A stretch of 18,023 bases of DNA from Patescibacteria group bacterium. GTDB taxonomy: Bacteria > Patescibacteriota > Microgenomatia > UBA10105. Below, one piece after another: positions 7,635-15,190 of this stretch (positions are counted from its first letter, which is position 1; every line of letters starts with the position of its first letter). The position numbers and the translations under genes are program-made. Below the pieces are notes generated by a model. That model ran no database searches. It was given only the letters and a program-made list of their open reading frames with translations, and was not told the origin of the DNA. Where the stretch lies: positions 1-18,023 of the forward strand of contig DQGR01000085.1 in assembly GCA_003524845.1 (NCBI GenBank), in the 5' to 3' direction.

Positions 7635-9564
7635 CTGCCCGCACCGCGACCAAATTATTGATTAAATCGTTCAGTTTAATTGAAGCCACACAGACTGTTT
7701 CGTCACTCGCCCCATAATAAATCAGCAACTTATCCTGCAAAATGACTGCCCCGCAGGCAAAGACCGTGCCTGGACGCAGTCCTTTATTTTCGTACTCGGC
7801 ATGCGGGGAAAGAATCGGATCCTCAAGCATGGCTTCCACAATTGCCGGGTCGTCTTGATTTAAAAGTGCTGCCCCCAACCGGTACCGATGATCCTGCTTT
7901 GACAGCCCGTGCAAAATAAGTAGCCAGCCGGCGTGAGTTTTGATTGGCGGCGGTCCGATGCCGATTTTTTCACTGTACCAGGTATTTGGCATTGGTTTAA
8001 GGATCGCCTCACCATTTAACCACTTTCCGTTACCATAATTTAAATCGTCAACAAAATCAATCCAGATGGAGTGGTGTAAGCGGTGGAAAAAAACATATTT
8101 ACCTTTTACTTTTTCCGGAAACAAACAGGCATTTTTGTCATTCATGCCCGGCGGCGAGATAAGTTCCGGCCGCGTCCAGTTCCAGACGTGTTTTATAAAA
8201 TCAGTGAGTTTAATCGAAGTTAAGGTGACTCGGGTCGGATTTACTCCATCATAGGCGGTATAGCACATATACAAGGTGTCTCCCAATTGAGTGAGCCGGG
8301 GATCCTCACAACCTGAATATCCGGGCTTGAGTTTTCGCTCAAACTCTTCCCGCGGCATATAGGCTGGTGATTTTAATCGTTCATCAATATGAATCCCGTC
8401 TGGGCTCGACGCATAACCCAGAACCGAGGTATTATGTTTCCCCATGGCCCGATACAGAATGTGAACCCGCTTGTTAAGGAGGATTGCCGCGGGATTAAAC
8501 GTATAACGATCCTCCCAAGTATGTTCGAGAATTGGCGCAATGATCGGATTTCCGGCATAACGCTGCACTGTGCTTACCCGGCCAAATGTATGGCTATGGG
8601 CATGCGGAGTCATTGTACTTAGTAACCGGTCAAGGTTGACCGTAGCTAAACAAACGCTGGTGTCTGCCGCTCCGTAATAAACACCGAGGTCACTATTATG
8701 AATAAGCGCTCCTGAGGGGAAAATCACATCAGGAATTTTGCCAAAACGCTCATACTCGGTTTCCGGAGTAAGTAGCGGCTCCTGAGTCTTCCCGATTACC
8801 TGAAATGGATCCTCTAAATCAAGAAGTAGCGCTTCAATGCCAAATATTTTATTTCCGGTCTGGTAGTTACGAATGTAACAGTACAGCACCAGCCAACCCA
8901 TCTTAGTTTCAACCGGAACCGCGCCAACTTCGATATGATCGTGAGCTGATCGAAGTAGCGGCAGTGAGTGCAAATCCAGATCCGCGTACCAGGCCTCCCA
9001 AAATCTGGGATCCCACATCTGCTCAGGTTTCTCAAACTGGGCAATACAAATTTTTGCTGGCGGCATGTCAGTATGTGCTGTCAAAAGCGCCGTTAACTTG
9101 CCGTTAATCCGGCGGGGAAACAGAGCCATGGCCTTTGCGTTAAATGGCGTCACCAGATGTCTTTCCTTGATTGAAACCAGATCTTGGCTTACGGCTACGG
9201 CAACTTTTATGGCTGAAGGGTCAGGTGGAAACCGGGAAAGGGCCGTGTAAAAAATATAATATTTGTCATCGATCCGGGTCACCCGCGGATCTTCGCAGCC
9301 AAATGCTTCCCAATCGAAATGGGGCGTAATTAATTGAGTAGATTTACCAAATTCCACCCGATTTTGACTCACTGTGTGACCAATCGTCGACAATTCTATC
9401 TGTTGACCTTTAATGTCTTGGGTACTACTTTGGGCCCGAAACAGCATATGGTATTCCTGACCGTCAAATACCACACTGCCGTTGAAAACAGCTTCTTTTT
9501 GCCACGCCTCGTTCCTGTCTGGAGTCAATATCGGATTGTTTGCAAATCGATTCAAGATAATCAT
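7624..9564 (-). CDS. Double-domain GH130 family protein (mannoside phosphorylase/hydrolase-like)
   Basis: 646 residues, no signal peptide or membrane segment, so cytosolic. Two GH130 five-bladed propellers are fused head to tail; single-domain members have about 300-400 residues. Propeller 1 (about 1-316) shows NPIL (10-13), GCEDPR (89-94), FPSGA (282-286) and YYGAAD (296-301). Propeller 2 (about 332-640) shows TFNPAAI (355-361), YRAMG (371-375), GCEDPR (418-423), DKNACLFPEK (476-485), GPPPIKTHAGWLL (537-549), FACGAV (602-607) and YYGASDETV (616-624). Known GH130 enzymes use inorganic phosphate or water to cleave beta-mannosides, with a catalytic Asp that I place, from memory, in the EDPR motif. 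Both halves keep it. The linkage cannot be read from sequence. It starts 2 bases after the stop of the neighbouring double-domain gene, so they are co-transcribed. Confidence 0.86.
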   Translation of the reverse strand: MIILNRFANNPILTPDRNEAWQKEAVFNGSVVFDGQEYHMLFRAQSSTQDIKGQQIELSTIGHTVSQNRVEFGKSTQLITPHFDWEAFGCEDPRVTRIDDKYYIFYTALSRFPPDPSAIKVAVAVSQDLVSIKERHLVTPFNAKAMALFPRRINGKLTALLTAHTDMPPAKICIAQFEKPEQMWDPRFWEAWYADLDLHSLPLLRSAHDHIEVGAVPVETKMGWLVLYCYIRNYQTGNKIFGIEALLLDLEDPFQVIGKTQEPLLTPETEYERFGKIPDVIFPSGALIHNSDLGVYYGAADTSVCLATVNLDRLLSTMTPHAHSHTFGRVSTVQRYAGNPIIAPILEHTWEDRYTFNPAAILLNKRVHILYRAMGKHNTSVLGYASSPDGIHIDERLKSPAYMPREEFERKLKPGYSGCEDPRLTQLGDTLYMCYTAYDGVNPTRVTLTSIKLTDFIKHVWNWTRPELISPPGMNDKNACLFPEKVKGKYVFFHRLHHSIWIDFVDDLNYGNGKWLNGEAILKPMPNTWYSEKIGIGPPPIKTHAGWLLILHGLSKQDHRYRLGAALLNQDDPAIVEAMLEDPILSPHAEYENKGLRPGTVFACGAVILQDKLLIYYGASDETVCVASIKLNDLINNLVAVRAAKR

Positions 9565-9566
9565 AG

Positions 9567-11408
9567 TTAATCAATTCTTACCGGACTCATCTCGTCAAAC
9601 GCGACTGTTTTATCTGACTTCAAGTCTGATAAAAATGTGTCAAGCTGCGCTGCTGCTGCACACACTACGGTATCGGCCCCACCATAGTAGACAATCAGTT
9701 TTCCGTCTTTGACGACTGCTCCGCACGGATACGCCACCCCAGCTTTGTGCCCGACATTTTCATACCACTCGGTCGGTTCAATGAACGGCCGGTCTGATCG
9801 GTGTAGTACTTGAGTCGGATTTTTATAATCTAACAACATAGCCCCGATTTTATATTTACGGTCGTCGCGATCGTCAACTGCTTGATAAATGAGCAGCCAA
9901 CCGTCATCAGTTTTAATGGGTGGCGCGCCGGCGCCGAGTTTTCGACTGTCCCAATGATTTTGTCTCGGGGCAATTGCGTACTCGCCTTTCAGATACGTCT
10001 GACCGTCAAAGTTCAGTGAATCAACAAAGTCAACCAAAATATTGGGGTAAACCCGGTGAAATATTACATATTTTCCGTTTATTTTTTCCGGCAAAATACA
10101 GGCGTTTTTGTCAACAATCCCCGGCGGTGAAATAAGCACCGGAGTTTGCCAATTCCATTTGTGATTCAGAAAGTCGGCCACCTTGATTGAGGTCAGCGCC
10201 ACCCGCGGTGGACTCCATCCGTCATAGGCGACATACGTCATATAAAGCCAATCGTCCATTTTGGTAATCCGGGGATCTTCGCAACCGCCGAAACTACCGC
10301 CGCCGGAAGCAAATGGAGAGACTGGTGGGGTAGAGGTTGGGTTCCCGCTTAACTCATCGGCTTTGGTAGGTATATATATGGGTTCTGCGTGGCGATAATC
10401 GACATAAAAACCGTCCCGGCTTTCTGCATATCCAAGTACGGAAACGTCCTGGTCTCCGATGGCTCGATACACTAAATGCACCCGGTCGTCTGCCGTAAAT
10501 GCAGCCGGATTAAAGGTGGCTCTTGACTCCCAAAAATGATGCATAATCGGACTTAAAATCGGATTGTGGTGCAGCTTATTAAAAGTAAATGCTGGGGGTT
10601 GTGATTTCTGTTCCAGCCGTTGCCGATATAACGGATGATAGACCGCAACGAGATCAACGCCCTTGACCCACCAGAAGGAGAGTAATTGTCCGTTCCTTTC
10701 TACTACGCCAACCGGATGGACATCAGTTCTCCACCATTCTTTTGGCGTTTCCCAAATCGGCTCGGGAAATCTTTTGATCAATACATCGGGCCGCTGGCGA
10801 TCAAAAAGCGCTGCCTTTAAGATAAAGCGTTCATAAGTGCCGGCTCGCAAATGCAGGTAGTAAAATACGAGTATCCCCTGCTCAGTAATTTGCGCTGCGG
10901 CAACCCGCACCGGCCATTCACCATAAAAATCTTGGGTTGGCGCTATGACTACCGGTCCGGTTTTCCAGTCCGTAATGTTTTCAGAAGTGGCAATCCGGAT
11001 TTCTTTCTCACCATAGTAAAGAACATGTCGGGTGTCGTTATCCAGCTCCGGAACCAACACGCCTGCCTCACTCATATCGCTTATTTGTCCCTGCACCTGC
11101 CAGGAAGTGAAATCATGCGAAATGGCACCGAATAATCGTTGTTTACCTTTGACCAGTTTTTTAAAGGTCATGAAGTGCCGATCACCAAGTGCTGTGATAT
11201 GCGGCATTTCAATATCAGGGGTTACCGGCCGTTTTTGATCGGTAAATACCAGCGCCCGGTGTGGTGTAAACTCGGCCCCATTAGAACTGATATCAAGGTG
11301 TAAGCTGATTTTCTTCCCTTCCCGCGTCCTTGAAATAAGGAAAATAGTCTCCTTTTGACCATAAACTGTAAGTGGTATGGCGTCGGCAGTAAAGTGTTTA
11401 TCTTTCAT
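9567..11408 (-). CDS. GH130 family protein with degenerate N-terminal propeller
   Basis: 613 residues, cytosolic. The C-terminal propeller (about 278-595) is a full GH130 domain: NPIL (282-285), TFNPAAF (298-304), YRAIG (314-318), GCEDPR (375-380), DKNACILPEK (433-442), IFHR (449-452), GAGAPPIKT (492-500), YPCGAV (560-565) and YYGGADTVV (574-582). The N-terminal part (about 10-265) has propeller-like strand repeats but lacks the family signatures. DIEMPHIT (65-72) sits where EDPRxT would be, so the Asp and Arg are replaced by Met and His. This half may be a binding or structural module. A Pro/Ser/Gly-rich insertion (about 351-374) lies just before GCEDPR and is absent from the neighbour. The gene precedes the other GH130 gene by 2 bases and lies 101 bases after the GT-C-like gene. 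Confidence 0.84.
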   Translation of the reverse strand: MKDKHFTADAIPLTVYGQKETIFLISRTREGKKISLHLDISSNGAEFTPHRALVFTDQKRPVTPDIEMPHITALGDRHFMTFKKLVKGKQRLFGAISHDFTSWQVQGQISDMSEAGVLVPELDNDTRHVLYYGEKEIRIATSENITDWKTGPVVIAPTQDFYGEWPVRVAAAQITEQGILVFYYLHLRAGTYERFILKAALFDRQRPDVLIKRFPEPIWETPKEWWRTDVHPVGVVERNGQLLSFWWVKGVDLVAVYHPLYRQRLEQKSQPPAFTFNKLHHNPILSPIMHHFWESRATFNPAAFTADDRVHLVYRAIGDQDVSVLGYAESRDGFYVDYRHAEPIYIPTKADELSGNPTSTPPVSPFASGGGSFGGCEDPRITKMDDWLYMTYVAYDGWSPPRVALTSIKVADFLNHKWNWQTPVLISPPGIVDKNACILPEKINGKYVIFHRVYPNILVDFVDSLNFDGQTYLKGEYAIAPRQNHWDSRKLGAGAPPIKTDDGWLLIYQAVDDRDDRKYKIGAMLLDYKNPTQVLHRSDRPFIEPTEWYENVGHKAGVAYPCGAVVKDGKLIVYYGGADTVVCAAAAQLDTFLSDLKSDKTVAFDEMSPVRID

Positions 11409-11444
11409 ACCCAGAATTTTTCAGCCTGAAGCCGAACTAATTAC

Positions 11445-11473
11445 AGAATAACTTTAAAAGCATGGAGGTGCAA
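11445..11473 (-). promoter_or_regulatory. Weak candidate promoter for the GH130 pair
   Basis: On the minus strand TTGCAC (11473 to 11468) and TATTCT (11450 to 11445) are separated by exactly 17 bases, 36 bases before the GH130 ATG. They match the -35 and -10 consensus at three and four of six positions. The 101-base gap (11409-11509) holds no clear terminator for the upstream gene, so read-through from it is equally possible. Confidence 0.22.
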
Positions 11474-11509
11474 TAGTTGGTGAGGAAAAGCTTACTGCAG
11501 AAAGTTTTT

Positions 11510-13675
11510 TTACTTAAGCTTCCAAATGCCATAGCCCGCCACTGTGTCTTTAAGTAAATAATCCTGCGTAAGCAGTAAGCGGGTTTGCTTCCAGACATCG
11601 TTCTGATTTGCTGTTTCTTCTTCCATGACAATATACTCTGGACGTCTGTCTTTGATTTGCGCATGAATACTCGCCAGTTGTTTATAGGTAAATATTTCGC
11701 CCGGACGATACCGAAACCAGGGAGCTTGACCAATTGCGACATAAAAAAACGTGTCTTTATCATCAAATAGAGCAACTTCATAACCATCAGAAGTGACCTC
11801 CTCTAACCAGGAAATTATGGTTTGAAATTTATCGAGTTCCACTTCATTTGTTTGCGACACGCCGCAGATATCCGACACTCCAGACCATAAACAAATACCT
11901 CCTGGCGCGCGCGTCGAAAAATAATTGAGTACATGAGGATAATTACGCACCAAAGAAGAACTTAAAAGAAATAGTATCGAAATAACGCAAAATCCGGCAG
12001 GAATCAGTATCGGATAACTTACGAAACGGCGGGAAATTACTACTGAATGCAGTTTTGCCGAAAACCAAATGAGCAATATCCAGAAAGCAATTGTCGGATG
12101 CAGCAAATTGAGAACATGTGAACGGCCGAGAAAAATAAGCAAAGTTGCCAGTCCGTATAAACTTAATAGGGCGGAAAATTGATGTACAATCGTAATTTTA
12201 CCTCGTAACCAGCCCAGGAACAAATTGGCGACAAAACCAAGATATGCAAACACGATGACTTCAAAAAACAGCAGTCCGGTTTTCTGGCGCAAAAGGGCCA
12301 TAGGCAAGTTTGAAATTCCAGACCCATATTCACTGATGCCTTCAAATAATCCTGACCAAAAACTGGCTGTAAAAAATGCAGATTTACCTGCGAACAGTAG
12401 CCCCGACAACGCAATTACAAAAAAAGTGGTCGTTGCGGCAGATAGCTGCGGCAGATTACTTTTATTTAATTGTAACGTTTTCTTTTTAAGTGAAAAAAGG
12501 TTAAACGCGTAATAAATTAGCATGACAATCACTAAATACATTCCTGTATCAAAGCCAAACAGGAATGCCAGTCCGGTTATTCCACCAAGCAAATAATGCC
12601 AAACCTTTTTTTTTGAATTTAGGACGAAAAATAATGCAATAAAAAACCAGATGTCAAACGGAGACCGTAAAAGAGTTGATGATGGAGTTTCCCAGAAAAA
12701 GGGTGCGGTCAAGTTTCTTGTAAAAAGATGTACCAGCAAAATAATCCCAATTCCGCCTGCTGACCAGAGTAAACTTCTGCTTAAAAGTCGCAGCAATAAA
12801 TAAACGCCGATATAATATATGCACGCATATAAAACACCGATACCCGCCATAAATGAATAAGTTAGTGGCGCATTTCGACTCAGAAACGAAAACAGAAGCG
12901 GCCAGCCAATACCATACTGTATAAAAATATCGCGCCCCAGCATTAAACCATGTCTAAACCCAAGCGCTTGCCGCACTGCAAATCCATCCCAGTGTAAGAA
13001 CTGGTCGTTGAGAAAAATTTTTCCGGCAAGATGCGTCCAATCCGGCACATACACAAGCAGTACAATACAAAGTAAAACTAAAATATCGAAACCTCTGTTG
13101 ATCATTTGTCTGTTTCGATTATGAAAATCCGCGAGCTTAACCATCAGTCTTTTGGGTTGCCAAATATGTGCGAGTGCAAAAAGCAGGACCGATATGCCGG
13201 GCAACACAAATAAAATGGCCATAACACTGGTAACGACAATTTTTTGAGTGTACGGCACTGACTGTTGCCAATAGTCAAGAACCAGCAAATCAAAAAATAC
13301 TACAAGTACTGCGTGAACGATAAAAGATATAAGACCGAGTATAACCATATCTACCTGACGTGCTTGTGCAAACTTCCGGGAATGGGACCACTTTTTAAAA
13401 ATAAATAAAAATATAAAAACCAATACTAAGGCAACAACACATCCCGCAAGATACACCATAATGTCATATTCAGGCCTGAACCAGTATTTCCCGCTATCAG
13501 TCAGTTCATCAAGCGGACGCGGACGTGGATGCAAACCTGAAATGAGAAGTGCAGCGGTCAACCACTGAATACCTACGGTGATACCAAGAAAGATTGGTGC
13601 GATAAAGCTGAATGAATTGTCATGCGTGGAAAAAAATAAATTGTCGTTCACTCCAAATAACCGCTTAAATCTCAT
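11510..13675 (-). CDS. Large GT-C-like polytopic membrane protein
   Basis: 721 residues with roughly 13 hydrophobic segments and a soluble C-terminal domain of about 120 residues (from about 600). After a membrane segment near 195-210 comes NDQFLHWDGF (223-232) and then LGRDIFIQYGIGWP (246-259). Acidic and aromatic residues followed by a D-x(4)-QYGxGxP motif occur in uncharacterised GT-C-like membrane proteins, which use lipid-linked sugars at the outer face. I do not recognise a named family, so the enzymatic role is inferred. The C-terminal part contains GYEVALFDDKDTFFYVAIGQ and ends with AGYGIWKLK. It leads the minus-strand unit that continues into the GH130 genes. A Shine-Dalgarno-like AAGGGGTGAT lies 6 bases before the ATG, the clearest in the window. 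Confidence 0.75.
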   Translation of the reverse strand: MRFKRLFGVNDNLFFSTHDNSFSFIAPIFLGITVGIQWLTAALLISGLHPRPRPLDELTDSGKYWFRPEYDIMVYLAGCVVALVLVFIFLFIFKKWSHSRKFAQARQVDMVILGLISFIVHAVLVVFFDLLVLDYWQQSVPYTQKIVVTSVMAILFVLPGISVLLFALAHIWQPKRLMVKLADFHNRNRQMINRGFDILVLLCIVLLVYVPDWTHLAGKIFLNDQFLHWDGFAVRQALGFRHGLMLGRDIFIQYGIGWPLLFSFLSRNAPLTYSFMAGIGVLYACIYYIGVYLLLRLLSRSLLWSAGGIGIILLVHLFTRNLTAPFFWETPSSTLLRSPFDIWFFIALFFVLNSKKKVWHYLLGGITGLAFLFGFDTGMYLVIVMLIYYAFNLFSLKKKTLQLNKSNLPQLSAATTTFFVIALSGLLFAGKSAFFTASFWSGLFEGISEYGSGISNLPMALLRQKTGLLFFEVIVFAYLGFVANLFLGWLRGKITIVHQFSALLSLYGLATLLIFLGRSHVLNLLHPTIAFWILLIWFSAKLHSVVISRRFVSYPILIPAGFCVISILFLLSSSLVRNYPHVLNYFSTRAPGGICLWSGVSDICGVSQTNEVELDKFQTIISWLEEVTSDGYEVALFDDKDTFFYVAIGQAPWFRYRPGEIFTYKQLASIHAQIKDRRPEYIVMEEETANQNDVWKQTRLLLTQDYLLKDTVAGYGIWKLK

Positions 13676-13681
13676 ATTTTT

Positions 13682-13691
13682 ATCACCCCTT
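13682..13691 (-). promoter_or_regulatory. Strong Shine-Dalgarno site for the GT-C-like gene
   Basis: The minus strand reads AAGGGGTGAT, close to the full anti-Shine-Dalgarno complement AAGGAGGTGAT (one base shorter), 6 bases before the ATG at 13675. Most other starts in the window lack such a site, so it supports this start. Confidence 0.6.
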
Positions 13692-13710
13692 GCCGAACAA
13701 AACTGCTCCG

Positions 13711-13719
13711 ATTATAACA
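13711..13719 (-). promoter_or_regulatory. Extended -10 promoter for the GT-C-like / GH130 unit
   Basis: The minus strand reads TGTTATAAT, a perfect extended -10 (TGnTATAAT). Transcription would start near 13704 and leave a leader of about 29 bases that contains the Shine-Dalgarno site. There is no good -35, which extended -10 promoters do not need. It lies back to back with the plus-strand promoter at 13729-13757. Confidence 0.55.
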
Positions 13720-13728
13720 GGTCACTTA

Positions 13729-13757
13729 TGGACAAACCGTTAAATCTCTCCTACAAT
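13729..13757 (+). promoter_or_regulatory. Promoter with near-consensus -35/-10 for the plus-strand cluster
   Basis: TGGACA (13729-13734) and TACAAT (13752-13757) each match the sigma-70 consensus at five of six bases, with an exact 17-bp spacer. Transcription would start near 13764, 29 bases before the methyltransferase ATG at 13793. No Shine-Dalgarno site precedes that ATG. Confidence 0.55.
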
Positions 13758-13792
13758 CACGATATTAAATCTACATCTGTATCCACCTATCT

Positions 13793-14449
13793 ATGTCGCA
13801 AATTAATCTATTAAAAAATTATCCCCGGATAAAACGGGATATTGCGGGCAGGGCAAAAGCAAAATCTTCGCATATCCGAGCGATTGCTCGCAAGTTTGGC
13901 AAAGAGTTTTTTGATGGTGATCGGATATACGGCTACGGAGGATTTTCGTATCATCCGCGTTTCTGGCAACCCGTCATCCCGGATTTTCAGAAATTTTATA
14001 ACTTAACCGGGGAAAGTCGTATTCTCGATGTCGGGTGCGCAAAGGGTTTTATGCTGTATGATTTTAAACAACTAATTCCCGGCATTGCGGTTGCCGGAAT
14101 CGACATTTCTACCTATGCAATCAACAATTGTCTACCGGAAATCAAACCATTTATTCAGGTTGCAAATGCGACAAAACTGCCATTTCCAGACCATTCATTT
14201 GATTTAGTTATTTCAATCAATACGATTCATAATCTTCCGCTCAAATCTCTCAAAAGAGCACTTAAGGAAATGATGCGGGTTACCAAAAAACATGCGTTTA
14301 TAACTGTTGACGCCTATAGCAATCCAGAAGAACAGAAACGGATGGAAATGTGGAACTTGACTGCTAAGACAATTTTGCACGAAAACGAATGGGAAAAACT
14401 ATTTCATGAAGTCGGTTATAACGGAGATTATTATTGGTTTACGCCGTGA
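13793..14449 (+). CDS. Class I SAM-dependent methyltransferase
   Basis: 218 residues, soluble. The SAM-binding motif is ILDVGCAKGFMLYDF (77-91), followed by GIDIS (102-106), whose Asp would hold the ribose, then NATKLPFPDHSFDLVISI (125-142). A basic N-terminal extension of about 70 residues contains YGYGGFSYHPRFWQP (46-60), which may contact the substrate. The C-terminus ends in EWEKLFHEVGYNGDYYW, a form common in bacterial methyltransferases of surface-sugar clusters. The acceptor is unknown. It is first in a run of closely packed plus-strand genes, has a good promoter upstream, ends in TGA and is 6 bases from the next ATG. Confidence 0.83.
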   Translation: MSQINLLKNYPRIKRDIAGRAKAKSSHIRAIARKFGKEFFDGDRIYGYGGFSYHPRFWQPVIPDFQKFYNLTGESRILDVGCAKGFMLYDFKQLIPGIAVAGIDISTYAINNCLPEIKPFIQVANATKLPFPDHSFDLVISINTIHNLPLKSLKRALKEMMRVTKKHAFITVDAYSNPEEQKRMEMWNLTAKTILHENEWEKLFHEVGYNGDYYWFTP

Positions 14450-14455
14450 AAAAAA

Positions 14456-15190
14456 ATGAATTCGTATCAATGTCCAAAATCTAAATTTAGGATTCCAAAA
14501 ATCTGGCTTGTAAGATTTCTTGATAAAACATATCGGAATATTTTTCAGGGTTTTACTCCAGTTAACGCTTGTGTCACAGATACCATGAACAGGATTTTTC
14601 GTTTTGCAAATAAACTGTCAATTCTCAATACCGGAGACTACTATGAATTTGGCGTTTACAAAGGCTATTCATTATGGCATGCTCAACAGGTTAGTCTTCA
14701 ATGCGGAAATCCACACATGCGCTACTTTGGTTTTGACTGCTTTTCTGGACTTCCTAAACCAACTGGAATCGACGATTCCGGAGATTTCTATGAAGGTGAA
14801 TTTTTCTGTACCAAAGAAGTTGTGGCAGATAATATAAAAACACATGGCGGAGATCTGAGTAAAATAAATCTTATTAAAGGCTATTTTGATAAAACATTAA
14901 CTAAGGGTACGCAAAAAAAATATAAGATGAAGAAAATTGCGATTGCTTTTATCGATTGCGACTACTATTCGTCAGCTAAAGTAGTTTTGGAGTTTATAAA
15001 AGATTTATTAATGGTAAACACCCTTATCGTTTTTGATGACTGGAACGCATTTCGCCAACCCGGAAAAAAAGGCGAACAACTGGCATTTTTGGAATTCACT
15101 CAAAAGTACCCCCGGATTAAGTTGCGGAAAGAATTTTCCTATTGCTGGCATGGACAGGTATTCCGGGTAACTCATTGTCATGAAAACTAA
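14456..15190 (+). CDS. TylF/MycF-like O-methyltransferase family protein
   Basis: 244 residues. It matches the TylF/MycF family of metal-dependent SAM methyltransferases, which methylate sugar hydroxyls of macrolides; relatives are frequent in polysaccharide clusters. Visible motifs are GDYYEFGVYKGYSL (60-73, SAM-binding), YFGFDCFSGLP (90-100), FIDCDYYSSA (165-174, metal-binding Asp region) and IVFDDWNAF (191-199). In characterised relatives, Asp residues of the DxD and DDW motifs hold Mg2+. A sugar O-methyltransferase is the likely role, with unknown target. The stop codon overlaps the following dehydrogenase start by 11 bp (ATGAAAACTAA), so translation is probably coupled. Confidence 0.84.
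   Translation: MNSYQCPKSKFRIPKIWLVRFLDKTYRNIFQGFTPVNACVTDTMNRIFRFANKLSILNTGDYYEFGVYKGYSLWHAQQVSLQCGNPHMRYFGFDCFSGLPKPTGIDDSGDFYEGEFFCTKEVVADNIKTHGGDLSKINLIKGYFDKTLTKGTQKKYKMKKIAIAFIDCDYYSSAKVVLEFIKDLLMVNTLIVFDDWNAFRQPGKKGEQLAFLEFTQKYPRIKLRKEFSYCWHGQVFRVTHCHEN

Noticed and set aside
9334..9712. Open frames on the plus strand opposite the start of the 646-residue GH130 gene
   Set aside because: They lie fully antisense to clear GH130 coding sequence or its junction, show no recognisable domain, and disagree with each other in frame.
10365..10381. Short TATATATA run inside the GH130 gene
   Set aside because: It encodes Ile/Tyr codons of the conserved PIYIPTK segment; no sign of a repeat element or promoter use.
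10851..11238. Overlapping plus-strand open frames of 94 and 68 codons opposite the 613-residue GH130 gene
   Set aside because: Antisense shadow frames in a relatively GC-rich gene; no motif, no start signal.
11437..11787. 116-codon minus-strand open frame at the end of the GT-C-like gene
   Set aside because: It overlaps the C-terminal domain in another frame and then runs into non-coding sequence; no support.
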